From: Kordiimonas aquimaris
GTDB taxonomy: Bacteria > Pseudomonadota > Alphaproteobacteria > Sphingomonadales > Kordiimonadaceae
Assembly (NCBI RefSeq): GCF_025574485.1
Contig: NZ_JAOBPO010000001.1
Location: 875,501-939,500 of the forward strand
Reading direction: 5' to 3'
DNA length: 64,000 nucleotides
The position numbers and the translations under genes are program-made. Below are positions 18,029 through 26,709 of the stretch, piece after piece (position 1 is the stretch's first letter; each line of letters opens with the position of its first letter). Below the pieces are notes generated by a model. That model was not told the origin of the DNA. It was given only the letters and a program-made list of their open reading frames with translations, and did not search any database.

Positions 18029-18716
18029 ATTTATAATATCTGTGATGCTGGCATTATTTTCTTATAATGCCTCGGCTCAATCTTGCTCCGGCGCTTCAAT
18101 TGCGCTTGATCACATTATATGGGCTGTGCCCGACCTTGAGGTGGGTGTCCAGGACTTCCGTGAACGCACAGGCATTGACCCTGTGTATGGCGGCGAACAC
18201 ACGAACGGTGTTACCGCTAATTACCTCGCATCTTTGGGACCATGCCTATATATGGAAATTGTTGGGCCAAAAGCAGGTGCAAACCTTGCCGACCTTGGTG
18301 ACCGTGCTGGTGGTTACGCTGAGCCCAATATTGCAGGTTTTGCTTTCCGCTATAATCTAGGTGAGACCAGTGAAACGGCAATGAAAGTGCTTGGTATTAA
18401 CCTTGGACCGATTAATGAAGGTGGCCGTATCAAACCTGATGGGTCTGCTCTTGCATGGCGCACAGCAGGTCTTGTTGATCTTGACCTTGGACCTGGGAAA
18501 TTTCAGTTCGTTATCAATTGGTTAAGCGAACCTCACCCCGCAACTACTTCGCCTGAAGGCGCTTCATTAGTGACTCTTACACTTGCTGGTGACGGTGTTA
18601 GAACCTTGAAGAAGATTGTTGAGGAAGAACGTTTGCCTATCGTATTGCAGCCTGCTGGCCGCAAAGGTGTATGGATGATGCTGAATACGCCAAAAGGGCG
18701 CGTCATTTTTAAATAA
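18018..18716 (+). CDS. Exported VOC/glyoxalase-like protein
   Basis: The protein has a VOC fold of the Glyoxalase_3 type, with LDHIIWAVPDLEVGVQDF and YLASLGPCLYMEIVGP in the first module. Starting from TTG at 18018, 11 bases inside the upstream HNH gene, it begins MKAKFIISVMLALFSYNASAQ, a good signal peptide. Longer in-frame starts destroy that signal, and an internal ATG at 18054 shortens it. The protein is therefore probably periplasmic, about 232 residues. The substrate is unknown and full metal-site residues could not be assigned. It ends 10 bases before coq7 on the other strand. Confidence 0.7.
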   Translation: MKAKFIISVMLALFSYNASAQSCSGASIALDHIIWAVPDLEVGVQDFRERTGIDPVYGGEHTNGVTANYLASLGPCLYMEIVGPKAGANLADLGDRAGGYAEPNIAGFAFRYNLGETSETAMKVLGINLGPINEGGRIKPDGSALAWRTAGLVDLDLGPGKFQFVINWLSEPHPATTSPEGASLVTLTLAGDGVRTLKKIVEEERLPIVLQPAGRKGVWMMLNTPKGRVIFK

Positions 18717-18720
18717 ACAA

Positions 18721-18744
18721 GCTTTCTAAACGCGTTTAGAAAGC
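18721..18744. terminator. Perfect palindrome at the coq7 stop, probable terminator
   Basis: The 24 bases are a perfect inverted repeat (GCTTTCTAAACG and its complement). It includes the last codons and stop of coq7. On the minus strand it is followed by TTGTTTATTT, so it could terminate coq7; on the plus strand there is no T-run after it. Confidence 0.5.
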
Positions 18745-19286
18745 CAAATGGCGGCACGGCAACCTGCTTTGATGGTTGCCGATAATACAGGGTATCCAAT
18801 AGCTTCTTCTGCACCGTGGGCTTCAGCTATCTTTTTATGTTCGACTTCTTCAGCCTGAAATTCGCGGATAACTTCTTCTAGTTCAGGGTCTTTGCCTTTT
18901 AACTTTTGGCGTTGCTCCTCATAGTGTTCGTCAATCACTTCTTCCACAGCTTGTGTACAGGCCATAGCAGCCTTTTCACCCATCAGCGCCGTGCCTGCAC
19001 CCAGCGCAAAACCTGCTATATCCCAGAACGGCGCGAGCAAAGTGGGCCGCACGCGGCGTTCATTGACGATGGCATTAAAACGATCAAGGTGCGCTTTTTC
19101 CTGTTCATGCATGTGGCGTAACAGTCCGGCCTTCGGATGATTGTCACCGAGAACAGCCCGCTGGCCTGCATAAATACGTACGGCACCAAACTCTCCGGCA
19201 TGGTCAACACGTACCATGCGCTCTGTATCTGCCTCTTGCGAGCGGTCACCAGGCAATGGTCTGGTGGGTTTTGTTTGATCAGACAT
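18726..19286 (-). CDS. coq7: Demethoxyubiquinone hydroxylase
   Basis: The di-iron monooxygenase carries out the penultimate step of ubiquinone synthesis. From ATG at 19286 the protein has about 186 residues. Carboxylate/His ligands lie in DHAGEFGAVRIYAGQ, HMHEQEKAHLDRF, VEEVIDEHYEEQ and FQAEEVEHKKIA, the ferritin-like pattern of Coq7. An in-frame start at 19328 adds 14 residues that overlap dsbB and look unlike the family, so it is not used. Its presence indicates ubiquinone-based respiration. The gene lies downstream of dsbB and yqaA on the same strand. Confidence 0.9.
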   Translation of the reverse strand: MSDQTKPTRPLPGDRSQEADTERMVRVDHAGEFGAVRIYAGQRAVLGDNHPKAGLLRHMHEQEKAHLDRFNAIVNERRVRPTLLAPFWDIAGFALGAGTALMGEKAAMACTQAVEEVIDEHYEEQRQKLKGKDPELEEVIREFQAEEVEHKKIAEAHGAEEAIGYPVLSATIKAGCRAAIWLSKRV

Positions 19287-19311
19287 GCGTAATCCTGACT
19301 GGCAATAAAGC

Positions 19312-19815
19312 TTATTTGCTGCTTCCACTAATGCGCTTAACGCAAAAAACGGTCATTACTGATGCAGCAATGAAATTATAACCTGCCATAGATATACCAA
19401 ACAAGGACCATGCTATTTCGTCGCAGCGAATAAGCGGTGCGTCCATAATAGCGGCAAGCGCTGCGTTTACGTCATCGGTTACACTAACAAAGCTTGAACA
19501 TGTTGTAAGCCCTTCCCACCAGCGTTGTTCAACGCCGACATGAAACCCTGCGATACCTGCGTCAACAGCGAAAGCGATGGCTAACAAGAGAAGTATAATT
19601 TTTTGAGGGATGCGGGGCGCTATCTGGTGAATAAGCGCAATTGCCATAATGACCATATAAGGGTAGCGCTGCCACCAGCACATTTCACAAGGGTGATACC
19701 CCGCAAGTTGAAATCCAAATGCAGTTCCCAGAATGGTTGCTGCAGCAACCCCTGCAAATAAAACAGGCTGGGCATTCGCTTTATTAATGATTGCTTTTAA
19801 CATACCTCTATCCAA
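19312..19815 (-). CDS. dsbB: Disulfide bond formation protein B
   Basis: The 167-residue inner-membrane protein passes electrons from DsbA to ubiquinone. It has about four membrane helices. The first cysteine pair lies in HPCEMCWWQRYPYM, the DsbB hallmark. The second periplasmic loop carries Cys in TTCSSF and IRCDE. It starts within the 3' end of yqaA (eight-base overlap) and is followed by coq7. A TlpA-type reductase is encoded nearby on the opposite strand. Confidence 0.85.
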   Translation of the reverse strand: MDRGMLKAIINKANAQPVLFAGVAAATILGTAFGFQLAGYHPCEMCWWQRYPYMVIMAIALIHQIAPRIPQKIILLLLAIAFAVDAGIAGFHVGVEQRWWEGLTTCSSFVSVTDDVNAALAAIMDAPLIRCDEIAWSLFGISMAGYNFIAASVMTVFCVKRISGSSK

Positions 19816-20389
19816 TAAACTTCAGGACAATAAACCCTGCAATACCAAGCGCCATAAATGCGGTTAGCACAAGTCCTAAACGTTTTTCAATAAACTCACG
19901 AATTGGGTCGCCGAATTTCCATAGCAAGCCGGCAACAAGATAAAACCGTGCGCCGCGTGCCGGGATGGAGGTGAGCAAAAAGACAAATGGATTCATGCCA
20001 ATGACACCGCTTGCGATCGTGACAACTTTGAAGGGAAGCGGTGTAAACCCGGCGACCAGAACAATAAGAATGCCATAATCAATATAATATCTTTGAAAGG
20101 CTGAAAATGCTTCTTCATACCCGTAAAAGTTAATAATAGGCTGTCCAACAACACCAAAGGCAAGTGCGCCAATGGCGTAACCTGCCATGCCGCCCAGAAC
20201 AGAGGTGATGAGCGTGATTGTGGCCAGGCGAAAAGCCTTAAGGCGATTAGCCAAAATCATGGGGATAAGCATCAGGTCTATGGGCAAGGGAAAGAAGCTT
20301 GATTCTGCGAATGAGATGGCACCGAGCCATTTTTCAGACGAAGGGCGTTGTGCTTTCTCAATGGTCCAATCGTAAAGCTTTTGCAGCAA
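19808..20389 (-). CDS. yqaA: YqaA family VTT-domain membrane protein
   Basis: The 193-residue protein belongs to the DedA/VTT (SNARE-associated) superfamily, YqaA type. It starts MLQKLYDWTIEKAQRPSSEKWL, has several membrane helices, and carries FAESSFFPLPIDLMLIPM, GGMAGYAIGALAFG and the VAGFTPLPFKVVTIASGV re-entrant motif. DedA relatives are phospholipid flippases or scramblases in some bacteria; the YqaA branch is uncharacterised. It is the first gene of the yqaA-dsbB-coq7 group. Confidence 0.85.
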   Translation of the reverse strand: MLQKLYDWTIEKAQRPSSEKWLGAISFAESSFFPLPIDLMLIPMILANRLKAFRLATITLITSVLGGMAGYAIGALAFGVVGQPIINFYGYEEAFSAFQRYYIDYGILIVLVAGFTPLPFKVVTIASGVIGMNPFVFLLTSIPARGARFYLVAGLLWKFGDPIREFIEKRLGLVLTAFMALGIAGFIVLKFIG

Positions 20390-20513
20390 CGAAGTTCTCC
20401 CATGGTAAAATAGATTAACTGATTAACAGATGCAGAGAGCGAGAACAAACATTGATACGGCGGCGTGTTGGGTCGTTGTTCTGTTATCGTTTTATCGCGG
20501 TGAGTTTACTGGC

Positions 20514-20541
20514 TTGACGGCGAGAAAAAGGCGTATATGAT
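20514..20541 (+). promoter_or_regulatory. Sigma-70 promoter of tRNA-Leu
   Basis: A TTGACG -35 box (20514-20519) and a TATGAT -10 box (20536-20541) are separated by 16 bases. They lie about 33 bases ahead of the mature tRNA, the usual layout for a single tRNA gene. Confidence 0.75.
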
Positions 20542-20573
20542 GCGCCGCCGTACTACCGGACAATCCTCAACAG

Positions 20574-20659
20574 GCCCCTGTGGCGGAATTGGTAGACGCG
20601 CGGGATTCAAAATCCCGTTCCCTTTGGGAGTGTCGGTTCGATTCCGACCGGGGGCACCA
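20574..20659 (+). tRNA. tRNA-Leu (anticodon CAA)
   Basis: The 86-base class II tRNA has the acceptor stem GCCCCTG paired with CGGGGGC and the D-loop GGTAGACGC. The anticodon stem CGGGA/TCCCG encloses loop TTCAAAA, giving anticodon CAA. A long variable arm and the TTCGATTC T-loop follow. The 3' CCA is encoded (ends at 20659). Anticodon CAA reads UUG leucine codons. Confidence 0.97.
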
Positions 20660-20858
20660 TCTAATATTTTGACACAATAAATTAATCTGTTTTCACTAGC
20701 TGTATTTGTTCACCCGTGAATAGGGCAGTACGTGGATCTTTATATAATGTCTCATACAATATCGTTTATTAAACTACTAAGAGTTATTAATGTATGCTTT
20801 GTAGCTGTTTAAGGCATAGTACGATCACAGATAAAAGTAGCCAGTAGGTTGGGGGCGC
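20660..20858. other. Intergenic region after tRNA-Leu, no gene seen
   Basis: The 199 bases hold no open frame of interest, no integrase remnant and no duplicated tRNA 3' end that would mark an integrated element. A purine-rich GGGGG stretch at its end is the ribosome site of the RimB-like gene. Confidence 0.5.
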
Positions 20859-21299
20859 ATGATTGAAAAAATAATTGTCGGATGCTTGGAAACATGTGCT
20901 TTGCCCGAGCTTGGCATTGAGGATTTGCAGGTTCGTGTGGATACTGGGGCAAAAACATCTTCCCTGCATGTGGATAGCCTTAAAAAGATCACCAAGAATG
21001 GCAAGCCTTGGATACAATTTGATATCCACCCCGATATCTACGATGTTGCACATGTAATGAATGTTGAAGCGCCTCTCAGTGATATACGTCGTGTTAAATC
21101 ATCTAATGGTGCGACCGAACAGCGTTACGTGATAACCACATTATTGCGTTTAGCAGAAGACGCATGGCCAATTGAAATATCACTGACGGATAGATCAGAT
21201 ATGAGTTATCTTATGCTTCTGGGTCGCGAGGGCATGAGTGATCGTCTACTAGTAGACCCATCCAGGACATTTATTCTGCAATCTAACAATTCGGACTAG
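20859..21299 (+). CDS. RimB-like retropepsin-fold protease (putative ATP-dependent zinc protease family)
   Basis: The 146-residue protein matches the family annotated as ATP-dependent zinc protease (PF05618-like). The signature is VRVDTGAKTSSLHV near residue 27, an aspartic-protease-type DTGA motif, and the later part has EISLTDRSDMSYLMLLGREGM. In Pseudomonas a related protease, RimB, works with the ligase RimK in controlling glutamylation of ribosomal protein S6. Here it directly precedes rimK (71 bases) and a deacylase gene, supporting the same kind of partnership. The zinc and ATP dependence in the family name is not supported by anything visible. Confidence 0.75.
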   Translation: MIEKIIVGCLETCALPELGIEDLQVRVDTGAKTSSLHVDSLKKITKNGKPWIQFDIHPDIYDVAHVMNVEAPLSDIRRVKSSNGATEQRYVITTLLRLAEDAWPIEISLTDRSDMSYLMLLGREGMSDRLLVDPSRTFILQSNNSD

Positions 21300-21370
21300 C
21301 GCGCAGGGTTATTGTATATTCACCTGTCAGGCGGTGGAAATAATTGATGCACGAATAAAAGGTAAAACCT

Positions 21371-22276
21371 ATGAAAATAGCCATGCTGGCACGGAACCAT
21401 AATCTTTATTCGCACAAGAGGTTACAAGAAGCTGCCGAAGAGCGCGGGCATCAGTTGGATATGATCAACACGTTGCAATGCTATATTAACATTGCATCCC
21501 GAAGGCCTTCTATATTTTATCGAGGGGAGAAGTTGCCCGAGTATGATGCGGTTATTCCCCGGATTGGTGCGTCTATTACCTTTTACGGCCTTGCTGTGTT
21601 GCGGCAATTTGAAATGATGGGGGTTTTCCCTCTCAATGAAAGCGTAGCTATTGGCCGCTCCAGAGACAAATTACGGTCATTGCAGGTTCTTTCCCGCGAA
21701 GGTGTTGGTCTACCGGTCACGACCTTTGCTCATGACCCTAAGCAGACCGACGAAGTTATTGCGCAGGCCGGAGGGGCGCCGTTGGTAATCAAGCTACTTG
21801 AAGGAACGCAAGGTATTGGGGTGGTGCTTGCTGATACTGACCGTTCAGCAAAGTCAGTAGTTGAAGCATTTCGTGGCGCAAATGTTAATATCCTTGTGCA
21901 AGAGTTTATTAAAGAGGCTGGTGGTTCAGATATTCGTGTCCTGGTAGTTGGCGGCAAGGTTATGGCGGCTATGAAACGCACTGGTGCAGAAGGCGATTTC
22001 CGCTCAAATTTGCATCGTGGTGGAAGCGCCATGCAAATTAAAATTTCACCGGAAGAGCGATCAACCGCAATTCGTAGTGCCAAAGCAATGGGGCTTAATG
22101 TTTGTGGTGTGGATTTGCTCCGCTCTAATCATGGCCCTGTGGTAATGGAGGTTAATTCTTCCCCGGGTTTGGAAGGTATTGAAAAAGCAACAAATATTGA
22201 TATCGCCGGTAAGATTATTGAACTCATAGAAAAGAAAGCAAAGCCGGGCAAAACTAAAACGATAGGAAAAGGTTAA
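21371..22276 (+). CDS. rimK: RimK-type alpha-L-glutamate ligase
   Basis: The 301-residue ATP-grasp ligase adds glutamates to a protein or peptide C-terminus; E. coli RimK modifies ribosomal protein S6. Visible elements are an N-terminal pre-ATP-grasp domain ([18 protein letters not shown]), the ATP-binding [34 protein letters not shown], and the metal/ATP site [13 protein letters not shown]. Length equals E. coli RimK. Its stop overlaps the start of the M14 deacylase gene by one base (TAATG), so the two are produced together. Confidence 0.88.
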   Translation: MKIAMLARNHNLYSHKRLQEAAEERGHQLDMINTLQCYINIASRRPSIFYRGEKLPEYDAVIPRIGASITFYGLAVLRQFEMMGVFPLNESVAIGRSRDKLRSLQVLSREGVGLPVTTFAHDPKQTDEVIAQAGGAPLVIKLLEGTQGIGVVLADTDRSAKSVVEAFRGANVNILVQEFIKEAGGSDIRVLVVGGKVMAAMKRTGAEGDFRSNLHRGGSAMQIKISPEERSTAIRSAKAMGLNVCGVDLLRSNHGPVVMEVNSSPGLEGIEKATNIDIAGKIIELIEKKAKPGKTKTIGKG

Positions 22277-23319
22277 TGCCAAACCGAAGATCGTTTGAAA
22301 TTGGCGGCATTAGTGTCGAGCCAGGCACGCGTAAGACAATAGACCTGCCCGTTAGCACATCTTCAGCAAATTATCCGGTTACGATGCCTGTCCATGTCAT
22401 TCATGGTCGCCGCGATGGCCCCACAATGTTTGTCAGTGCTGCTATTCACGGTGATGAGATTATAGGTGTGGAAATTGTTCGCAGGCTTCTTCGCACTAAA
22501 CATTTGAATAAACTGGCAGGTACCCTTCTTGCCGTTCCCATTGTTAATTCACTGGGGTTTATGAACCATTCACGGTATTTGCCTGATAGGCGAGACCTAA
22601 ATCGCTGTTTTCCCGGTAGTGCAAAAGGTGCCTTAGCTTCGCGTCTGGCTAACTTGTTTATGAATGAAATTGTCAGGAAATCCAGTGTTGGCATAGATAT
22701 GCATTCAGCGGCCATTCATCGTACTAACCTGCCACAAATCAGAGTTTCGCCGTCCAAGCCTGAAACCATGGAGCTGGCAAAATTATTTGGTGCACCTGTT
22801 ATATTGACCTCCAAGACAAGAGAGGGTTCGCTCAGGTATTCAGCACATGAAGAAGGGGTGGACATTCTGTTGTATGAAGCAGGAGAAGGTTTGCGATTTG
22901 ATGAATTTGCGGTGCGTGCTGGCGTTAGTGGTATTTTGCGCGTGATGCACAAGATGCAGATGATTGCGTCTAGAGGTGTCCCTGCATTGAAAACGCAGTC
23001 GATCATGTCAAAAAAGAGCTATTGGCTGCGCGCTCCTGAGGGTGGGCTCTTGAGAACCTATCGTACTATAGGGGAAGAAGTTGATTCCGGTGATGTAATT
23101 GGCGCAATTTCTGATCCATTTGGACAAATGGAAACGGAAGTTATTGCAAGTGATGGCGGGTTAATCATTGGTCGGGCTAACTTGCCTGTTGTTAATGAGG
23201 GCGATGCAATCTTCCATATTGCCAAGCATACACAAAACACAACAGCAGAAGACAATATCGAGAGCCTTATGGGTCAACTAGATGCAGAACCTTTATTTGA
23301 TGAAGATGAAATTATCTGA
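22276..23319 (+). CDS. Succinylglutamate desuccinylase/aspartoacylase (M14) family hydrolase
   Basis: The 347-residue zinc hydrolase has the metal-binding pair His and Glu in SAAIHGDEIIGVE and the third ligand in VGIDMHSAA. The catalytic Glu is probably in LLYEAGEG. A C-terminal beta domain with GGLLRTY, GDVIGAI and NEGDAIFHI resembles a lipoyl-like barrel found in this subfamily. These enzymes cleave amide bonds of N-acylated amino acids. Its coupling to rimK and the RimB-like protease suggests, by inference, that it acts on a glutamylated or acyl-amino-acid product of that set. Confidence 0.82.
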   Translation: MPNRRSFEIGGISVEPGTRKTIDLPVSTSSANYPVTMPVHVIHGRRDGPTMFVSAAIHGDEIIGVEIVRRLLRTKHLNKLAGTLLAVPIVNSLGFMNHSRYLPDRRDLNRCFPGSAKGALASRLANLFMNEIVRKSSVGIDMHSAAIHRTNLPQIRVSPSKPETMELAKLFGAPVILTSKTREGSLRYSAHEEGVDILLYEAGEGLRFDEFAVRAGVSGILRVMHKMQMIASRGVPALKTQSIMSKKSYWLRAPEGGLLRTYRTIGEEVDSGDVIGAISDPFGQMETEVIASDGGLIIGRANLPVVNEGDAIFHIAKHTQNTTAEDNIESLMGQLDAEPLFDEDEII

Positions 23320-23442
23320 ACATGTAAAAGGCATTGGTACAATAATGACCTCTTGTGGGTGTTCGTTTTTAATAGGCCACCATCCTTGCTATTTATCTCC
23401 CATGTTAATTAGAATGTAGATGATGAAATCTGTGAGGTGCAC

Positions 23443-24111
23443 ATGATGACAGAAACCCTGGCTAGCTTTTTTGGTGATGATCCAGATGTACTTGCAGACC
23501 TGAGCATCCTTTCCACTCAAAGTACGTACCTGGCTGGATCAATGATTGTTGCCGAAGGTGATACTGATGATAGTGTTTTTTTTATCCTGACAGGCGAGGC
23601 GCGTGCCTTGCGTTACTCTGTTTCAGGTGTGGAGGTGTTCATTGACAGCTTCACTTCTGGTGATTTGATTGGGGAAATGGCTGTGCTTGGGGACGGTATG
23701 CGAACTGCTGATATATATGCGCTTACTGACGTTAGGCTTATGGTGTTTTCTGGCCCCACCTTTATTGGTTTGATGGAAAAGCACGGGAAGATCGGGTTGA
23801 GGGTCAGCAGGCTTCTTGCCGCGCGCATTCAGCAAACAACACGGCGCATGTTTGAGCAATCAACGCTGTCATCAAAAGGGCGGGTTTATGCAGAGTTAAT
23901 GCGGTTAGCTCAGCCGCAAAGTGAGGCCGAGGTGCTGAAAATTACAGACGCCCCGTCTATCAGCGATATTGCTAAGAAACTTGGTGTTGCCCGTGAAACT
24001 GTGTCGCGAACAGTGAACGGTTTGAAAGATGATGCGATCCTTGAAAAGCGTGGAACAGATATATTTATCACCAATCCGCAAGTTCTTGTTCAAAGGCTTG
24101 GTCAGGACTGA
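23443..24111 (+). CDS. CRP/FNR family transcription regulator
   Basis: The protein has an N-terminal cyclic-nucleotide-binding barrel and a C-terminal winged helix. The phosphate-binding cassette reads GEMAVLGDGMRTAD, which keeps the Glu, Arg and Thr-Ala positions expected of a cAMP binder. The DNA-binding helix is in SISDIAKKLGVARETVSRTVNGL. No cysteine cluster for an FNR iron-sulfur centre is seen. The GTG at 23437 and ATGs at 23443 and 23446 are possible starts; GAGG upstream suits either ATG. The gene ends 10 bases inside the convergent cyclase gene, so receptor and cyclase are neighbours tail to tail. Confidence 0.85.
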   Translation: MMTETLASFFGDDPDVLADLSILSTQSTYLAGSMIVAEGDTDDSVFFILTGEARALRYSVSGVEVFIDSFTSGDLIGEMAVLGDGMRTADIYALTDVRLMVFSGPTFIGLMEKHGKIGLRVSRLLAARIQQTTRRMFEQSTLSSKGRVYAELMRLAQPQSEAEVLKITDAPSISDIAKKLGVARETVSRTVNGLKDDAILEKRGTDIFITNPQVLVQRLGQD

Positions 24112-25781
24112 TTTCTTGCCGGTTTTATTCTGCGCAAACTAAATAAGGTCATTGGCCCGGTGTTTTTACCAAATACGGGCTCAGGCATAGGTTCGCAGCG
24201 AAATTCATGTTGATTGTTGAGCACGAGTGCACAGGCAAATGGTTCGCTCACAAAAATTGAGCCTGGTGCAGTAACGGGTTCGATCCGGGCTGCGACAGTA
24301 ACCTCGCGGCCGAAAATGCCGGATTTGTGCAGAAATGGGTCTTCCAATGAATGCACTGGCCCGTAATGACCACCAATTCTAAGCGCTAATTCTTCAGGTA
24401 AACCTGCGCTTGAAAGGTTGATTGATCGGAAGCTGGTTTGAAGGTCTGTCGCCGTTTTTGCTGCAGCGGCTACGCTGTTAAACACAATGAACAAACCATC
24501 ACCCCATGTGTTGATATGCTCTGCTTGTGCGGCGTGGCACTGCTCAGCAAGAGGTCTTAATATTTGGCTTACAAACAATGGTATTTCTTGCTCTGACAGA
24601 TTACCAAACCCGCTTACGTCGGCAAACAGCATGGCTTTCAAGCTACGTGTATCGTTGTTTTTAGTTAAGCTATTGCTTCGGGTATTACGCGTAAACGGAA
24701 AAGGGATGACGTGTTGTTGCTGGCCTGTTTTTTGCCAAAGTTGGGCGTCTCTTGCTGTGCCGGCAGTGGCTTGAGTTAAATCATTGTCCCAGACAAGAAG
24801 TTGTTCTGCATTGGTAGCTAACCGGTTTGCGTGCAAAACCGCTAAGCCCATGGCCGTTTCACTTGCGAATGTAGTGGTGAGACTATCGCACACTGTCTCA
24901 TCTTGCGAAACATAACGAATGCTTGCAGCGCGGTGTATACAGGCGTCAAAGCGTGTCTGCCAGCCGCTCCCAAACGGCGTTAATGATAGTCTACTGAAAA
25001 GCTGGTCTGGACAGGGTTGAACAACATTTAGTTCAACGCCTTTTTCAAGCAAGCGTTCGGCAATGATAATGTCTGATCCAGCGGCAAGTGCACCGTATGC
25101 AACGCCGTAATTATCTGTTTCCAGAAAATCATCTATCGCTTTTTCAAGGCCGTAGATTGCACTGTTGTCGAGCGAGTTTTTTCCTTCTTTAAGGCCGAAT
25201 AAGTGACCCGCATAATGCAGAGACTTGGGTGGCCGGAATTGGGCAAGCCATTCATTCGGTTGGTCGAGTGCAGCAAGCAGCATTTCGAACTGTTTTATTG
25301 TGCTGGCGTGTGCATCGTAATTGTGCGGGTCAAGCGGAATAGCATCAGCAAACATGTGCTCTGCGCGGTGATGGTCGCCCAAAATCAACCAAGCTTCGGC
25401 CAATGTTGCCATGTGGTAGTAGGCATCAGCGCCAGGTTTTGGTGAGCTCCTATTGAGTAGGGTTTGGATGCTGCGTGCAATCTTCTGCGCTTGCTCGATG
25501 TGTCCTGCAACTAAATAGAGTGCGGCTGTGTTGATACCACTGAAAGTGCCATTGAATTTTGTGTGTGCCGCCTCGTATTTTTCTGCCGCTTGCAGGGCCA
25601 GGCGCTGGCGCTCAACTCCGTCATGTTCCAGCGCGCGAGCTTTTAGAATGCGCCCACCCAGCGCCATGACATCCTCGCTGGACTGGTCAGTGTCTAGGCC
25701 ATGCCTTAGATATTCCTTCTCCGCTTGTTCAAGAGCACCAGAGCGGAGAAGGGTAAGGATGTGATCATGTTGTGAATTCAT
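24102..25781 (-). CDS. TPR protein with C-terminal class III nucleotide cyclase domain
   Basis: The 559-residue protein has an N-terminal helical-repeat region (about residues 1-200, TPR-like, with SHADAYY/ALFNANHYDAH-type repeats) of the kind found in TRAFs-binding cyclases. A central linker and a class III adenylate/guanylate cyclase domain (about 378-555) follow. Metal-binding aspartates are in LFADVSGF (about 388) and NTWGDGLF (about 428). The purine-selecting lysine before WGD is Asn, and the usual Asn before AAR is Thr (EVTVAAR). So the substrate cannot be stated as ATP. No membrane segment is visible. It shares its 3' end with the CRP-like gene, which suggests a cyclic-nucleotide circuit. 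Confidence 0.75.
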   Translation of the reverse strand: MNSQHDHILTLLRSGALEQAEKEYLRHGLDTDQSSEDVMALGGRILKARALEHDGVERQRLALQAAEKYEAAHTKFNGTFSGINTAALYLVAGHIEQAQKIARSIQTLLNRSSPKPGADAYYHMATLAEAWLILGDHHRAEHMFADAIPLDPHNYDAHASTIKQFEMLLAALDQPNEWLAQFRPPKSLHYAGHLFGLKEGKNSLDNSAIYGLEKAIDDFLETDNYGVAYGALAAGSDIIIAERLLEKGVELNVVQPCPDQLFSRLSLTPFGSGWQTRFDACIHRAASIRYVSQDETVCDSLTTTFASETAMGLAVLHANRLATNAEQLLVWDNDLTQATAGTARDAQLWQKTGQQQHVIPFPFTRNTRSNSLTKNNDTRSLKAMLFADVSGFGNLSEQEIPLFVSQILRPLAEQCHAAQAEHINTWGDGLFIVFNSVAAAAKTATDLQTSFRSINLSSAGLPEELALRIGGHYGPVHSLEDPFLHKSGIFGREVTVAARIEPVTAPGSIFVSEPFACALVLNNQHEFRCEPMPEPVFGKNTGPMTLFSLRRIKPARNQS

Positions 25782-25895
25782 GTTAAATAAAATTGCTAGT
25801 TATTATTTTAATATAAGAGTTGAGAAACATGAAGAGTATGTAATTTTATGCGGCATCTGATGTTAAATTACCAAACATAAAGGTCAAACCTTAGG

Positions 25896-26699
25896 CTATG
25901 GGTTTCCAATTTTCGGATCAATAATGATTTTAGTTTCTTGCAAAACGAGTTCATCATTTTCAGGATTATGGAAGGATTGGAATACTGACATATTGATGTC
26001 GAATTGATATTTTTCTTCATCATTATGCTTTGGGTCAGGTGCCTCTTTCACATTAATTCCATATGAAAAGATTCCATTATCGGGGTCGTTGGATTTATAG
26101 CTTTCCCACACACTTTCTATGATATCTACAGGATCGAAACATTTTGGGTCTGGATCATATTGGCCAAGGGGGTGTTTCTTTGGAACCATTGGAGGTATTA
26201 GCTTTGGTGGTATCTGTTCGTCTTTTTCTGTTCGAAAATACCAATTATATACTGACGTAGTATAGATGATATAGGTTGGTTCTTTAATTGAGATACTGAA
26301 AACTGACCCACCATTTACTGAACGAGTTATTTTTGCTTTTGTCTTATCCATCGCATCTTCATAGTCATGAATTAGGTCCTTCCCTACAGTCCCTGTAGGG
26401 GTGCGGTGCCGAAATCGCCTGAGAATGTGTTTGCGAATTGCTGGCGTGAGGTCGTCATTGCTAGGGTTGACGTCGATTTCGAATTCGGTATCACCTCTGG
26501 ACCATGTTACTGTTCCTATTTTAACCACGATTAATTTACAAGGCTGTTGACCATTTGGTATTGCGTCATCTTTGCATGCTTCTTCAGTATTTTCTTCTTC
26601 ACTTACAGAGGGCTCTGCTGGCGTGTAGTTAAGGTCTTCATCATGAGAAGAAGGGGAAGGGGTTTGATGTGCCGGATTCCAGTTCTTATGGGTTGGCAT
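25896..26699 (-). CDS. Unrecognised protein coupled to the TIR gene
   Basis: I do not recognise this 267-residue protein. It has a Pro/Ser/Glu-rich, probably disordered N-terminus (about residues 1-55), then a mixed alpha/beta-looking region without a signal peptide or membrane segment. Notable stretches are KIGTVTWSRGDTEFEIDVN, TPAIRKHILRRFRHRTPTG and a Pro-Lys-rich segment (PPKLIPPMVPKKHP). Codon use is more AT-rich than in its neighbours, suggesting faster evolution or acquisition. It begins 10 bases after the TIR-TPR gene, so the two are likely one transcript and it may be that protein's partner or substrate. Confidence 0.6.
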   Translation of the reverse strand: MPTHKNWNPAHQTPSPSSHDEDLNYTPAEPSVSEEENTEEACKDDAIPNGQQPCKLIVVKIGTVTWSRGDTEFEIDVNPSNDDLTPAIRKHILRRFRHRTPTGTVGKDLIHDYEDAMDKTKAKITRSVNGGSVFSISIKEPTYIIYTTSVYNWYFRTEKDEQIPPKLIPPMVPKKHPLGQYDPDPKCFDPVDIIESVWESYKSNDPDNGIFSYGINVKEAPDPKHNDEEKYQFDINMSVFQSFHNPENDELVLQETKIIIDPKIGNP

Positions 26700-26709
26700 T
26701 TTGACTCTC

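Noticed and set aside
20413-20428. TTAAC-N4-TTAAC-like repeat upstream of tRNA-Leu as a CtrA site
   Set aside because: The spacing between the TTAA boxes is four bases, not seven.
20574-20858. tRNA-Leu as an integration site for a mobile element
   Set aside because: No integrase, no second copy of the tRNA 3' end and an ordinary rimK operon downstream.
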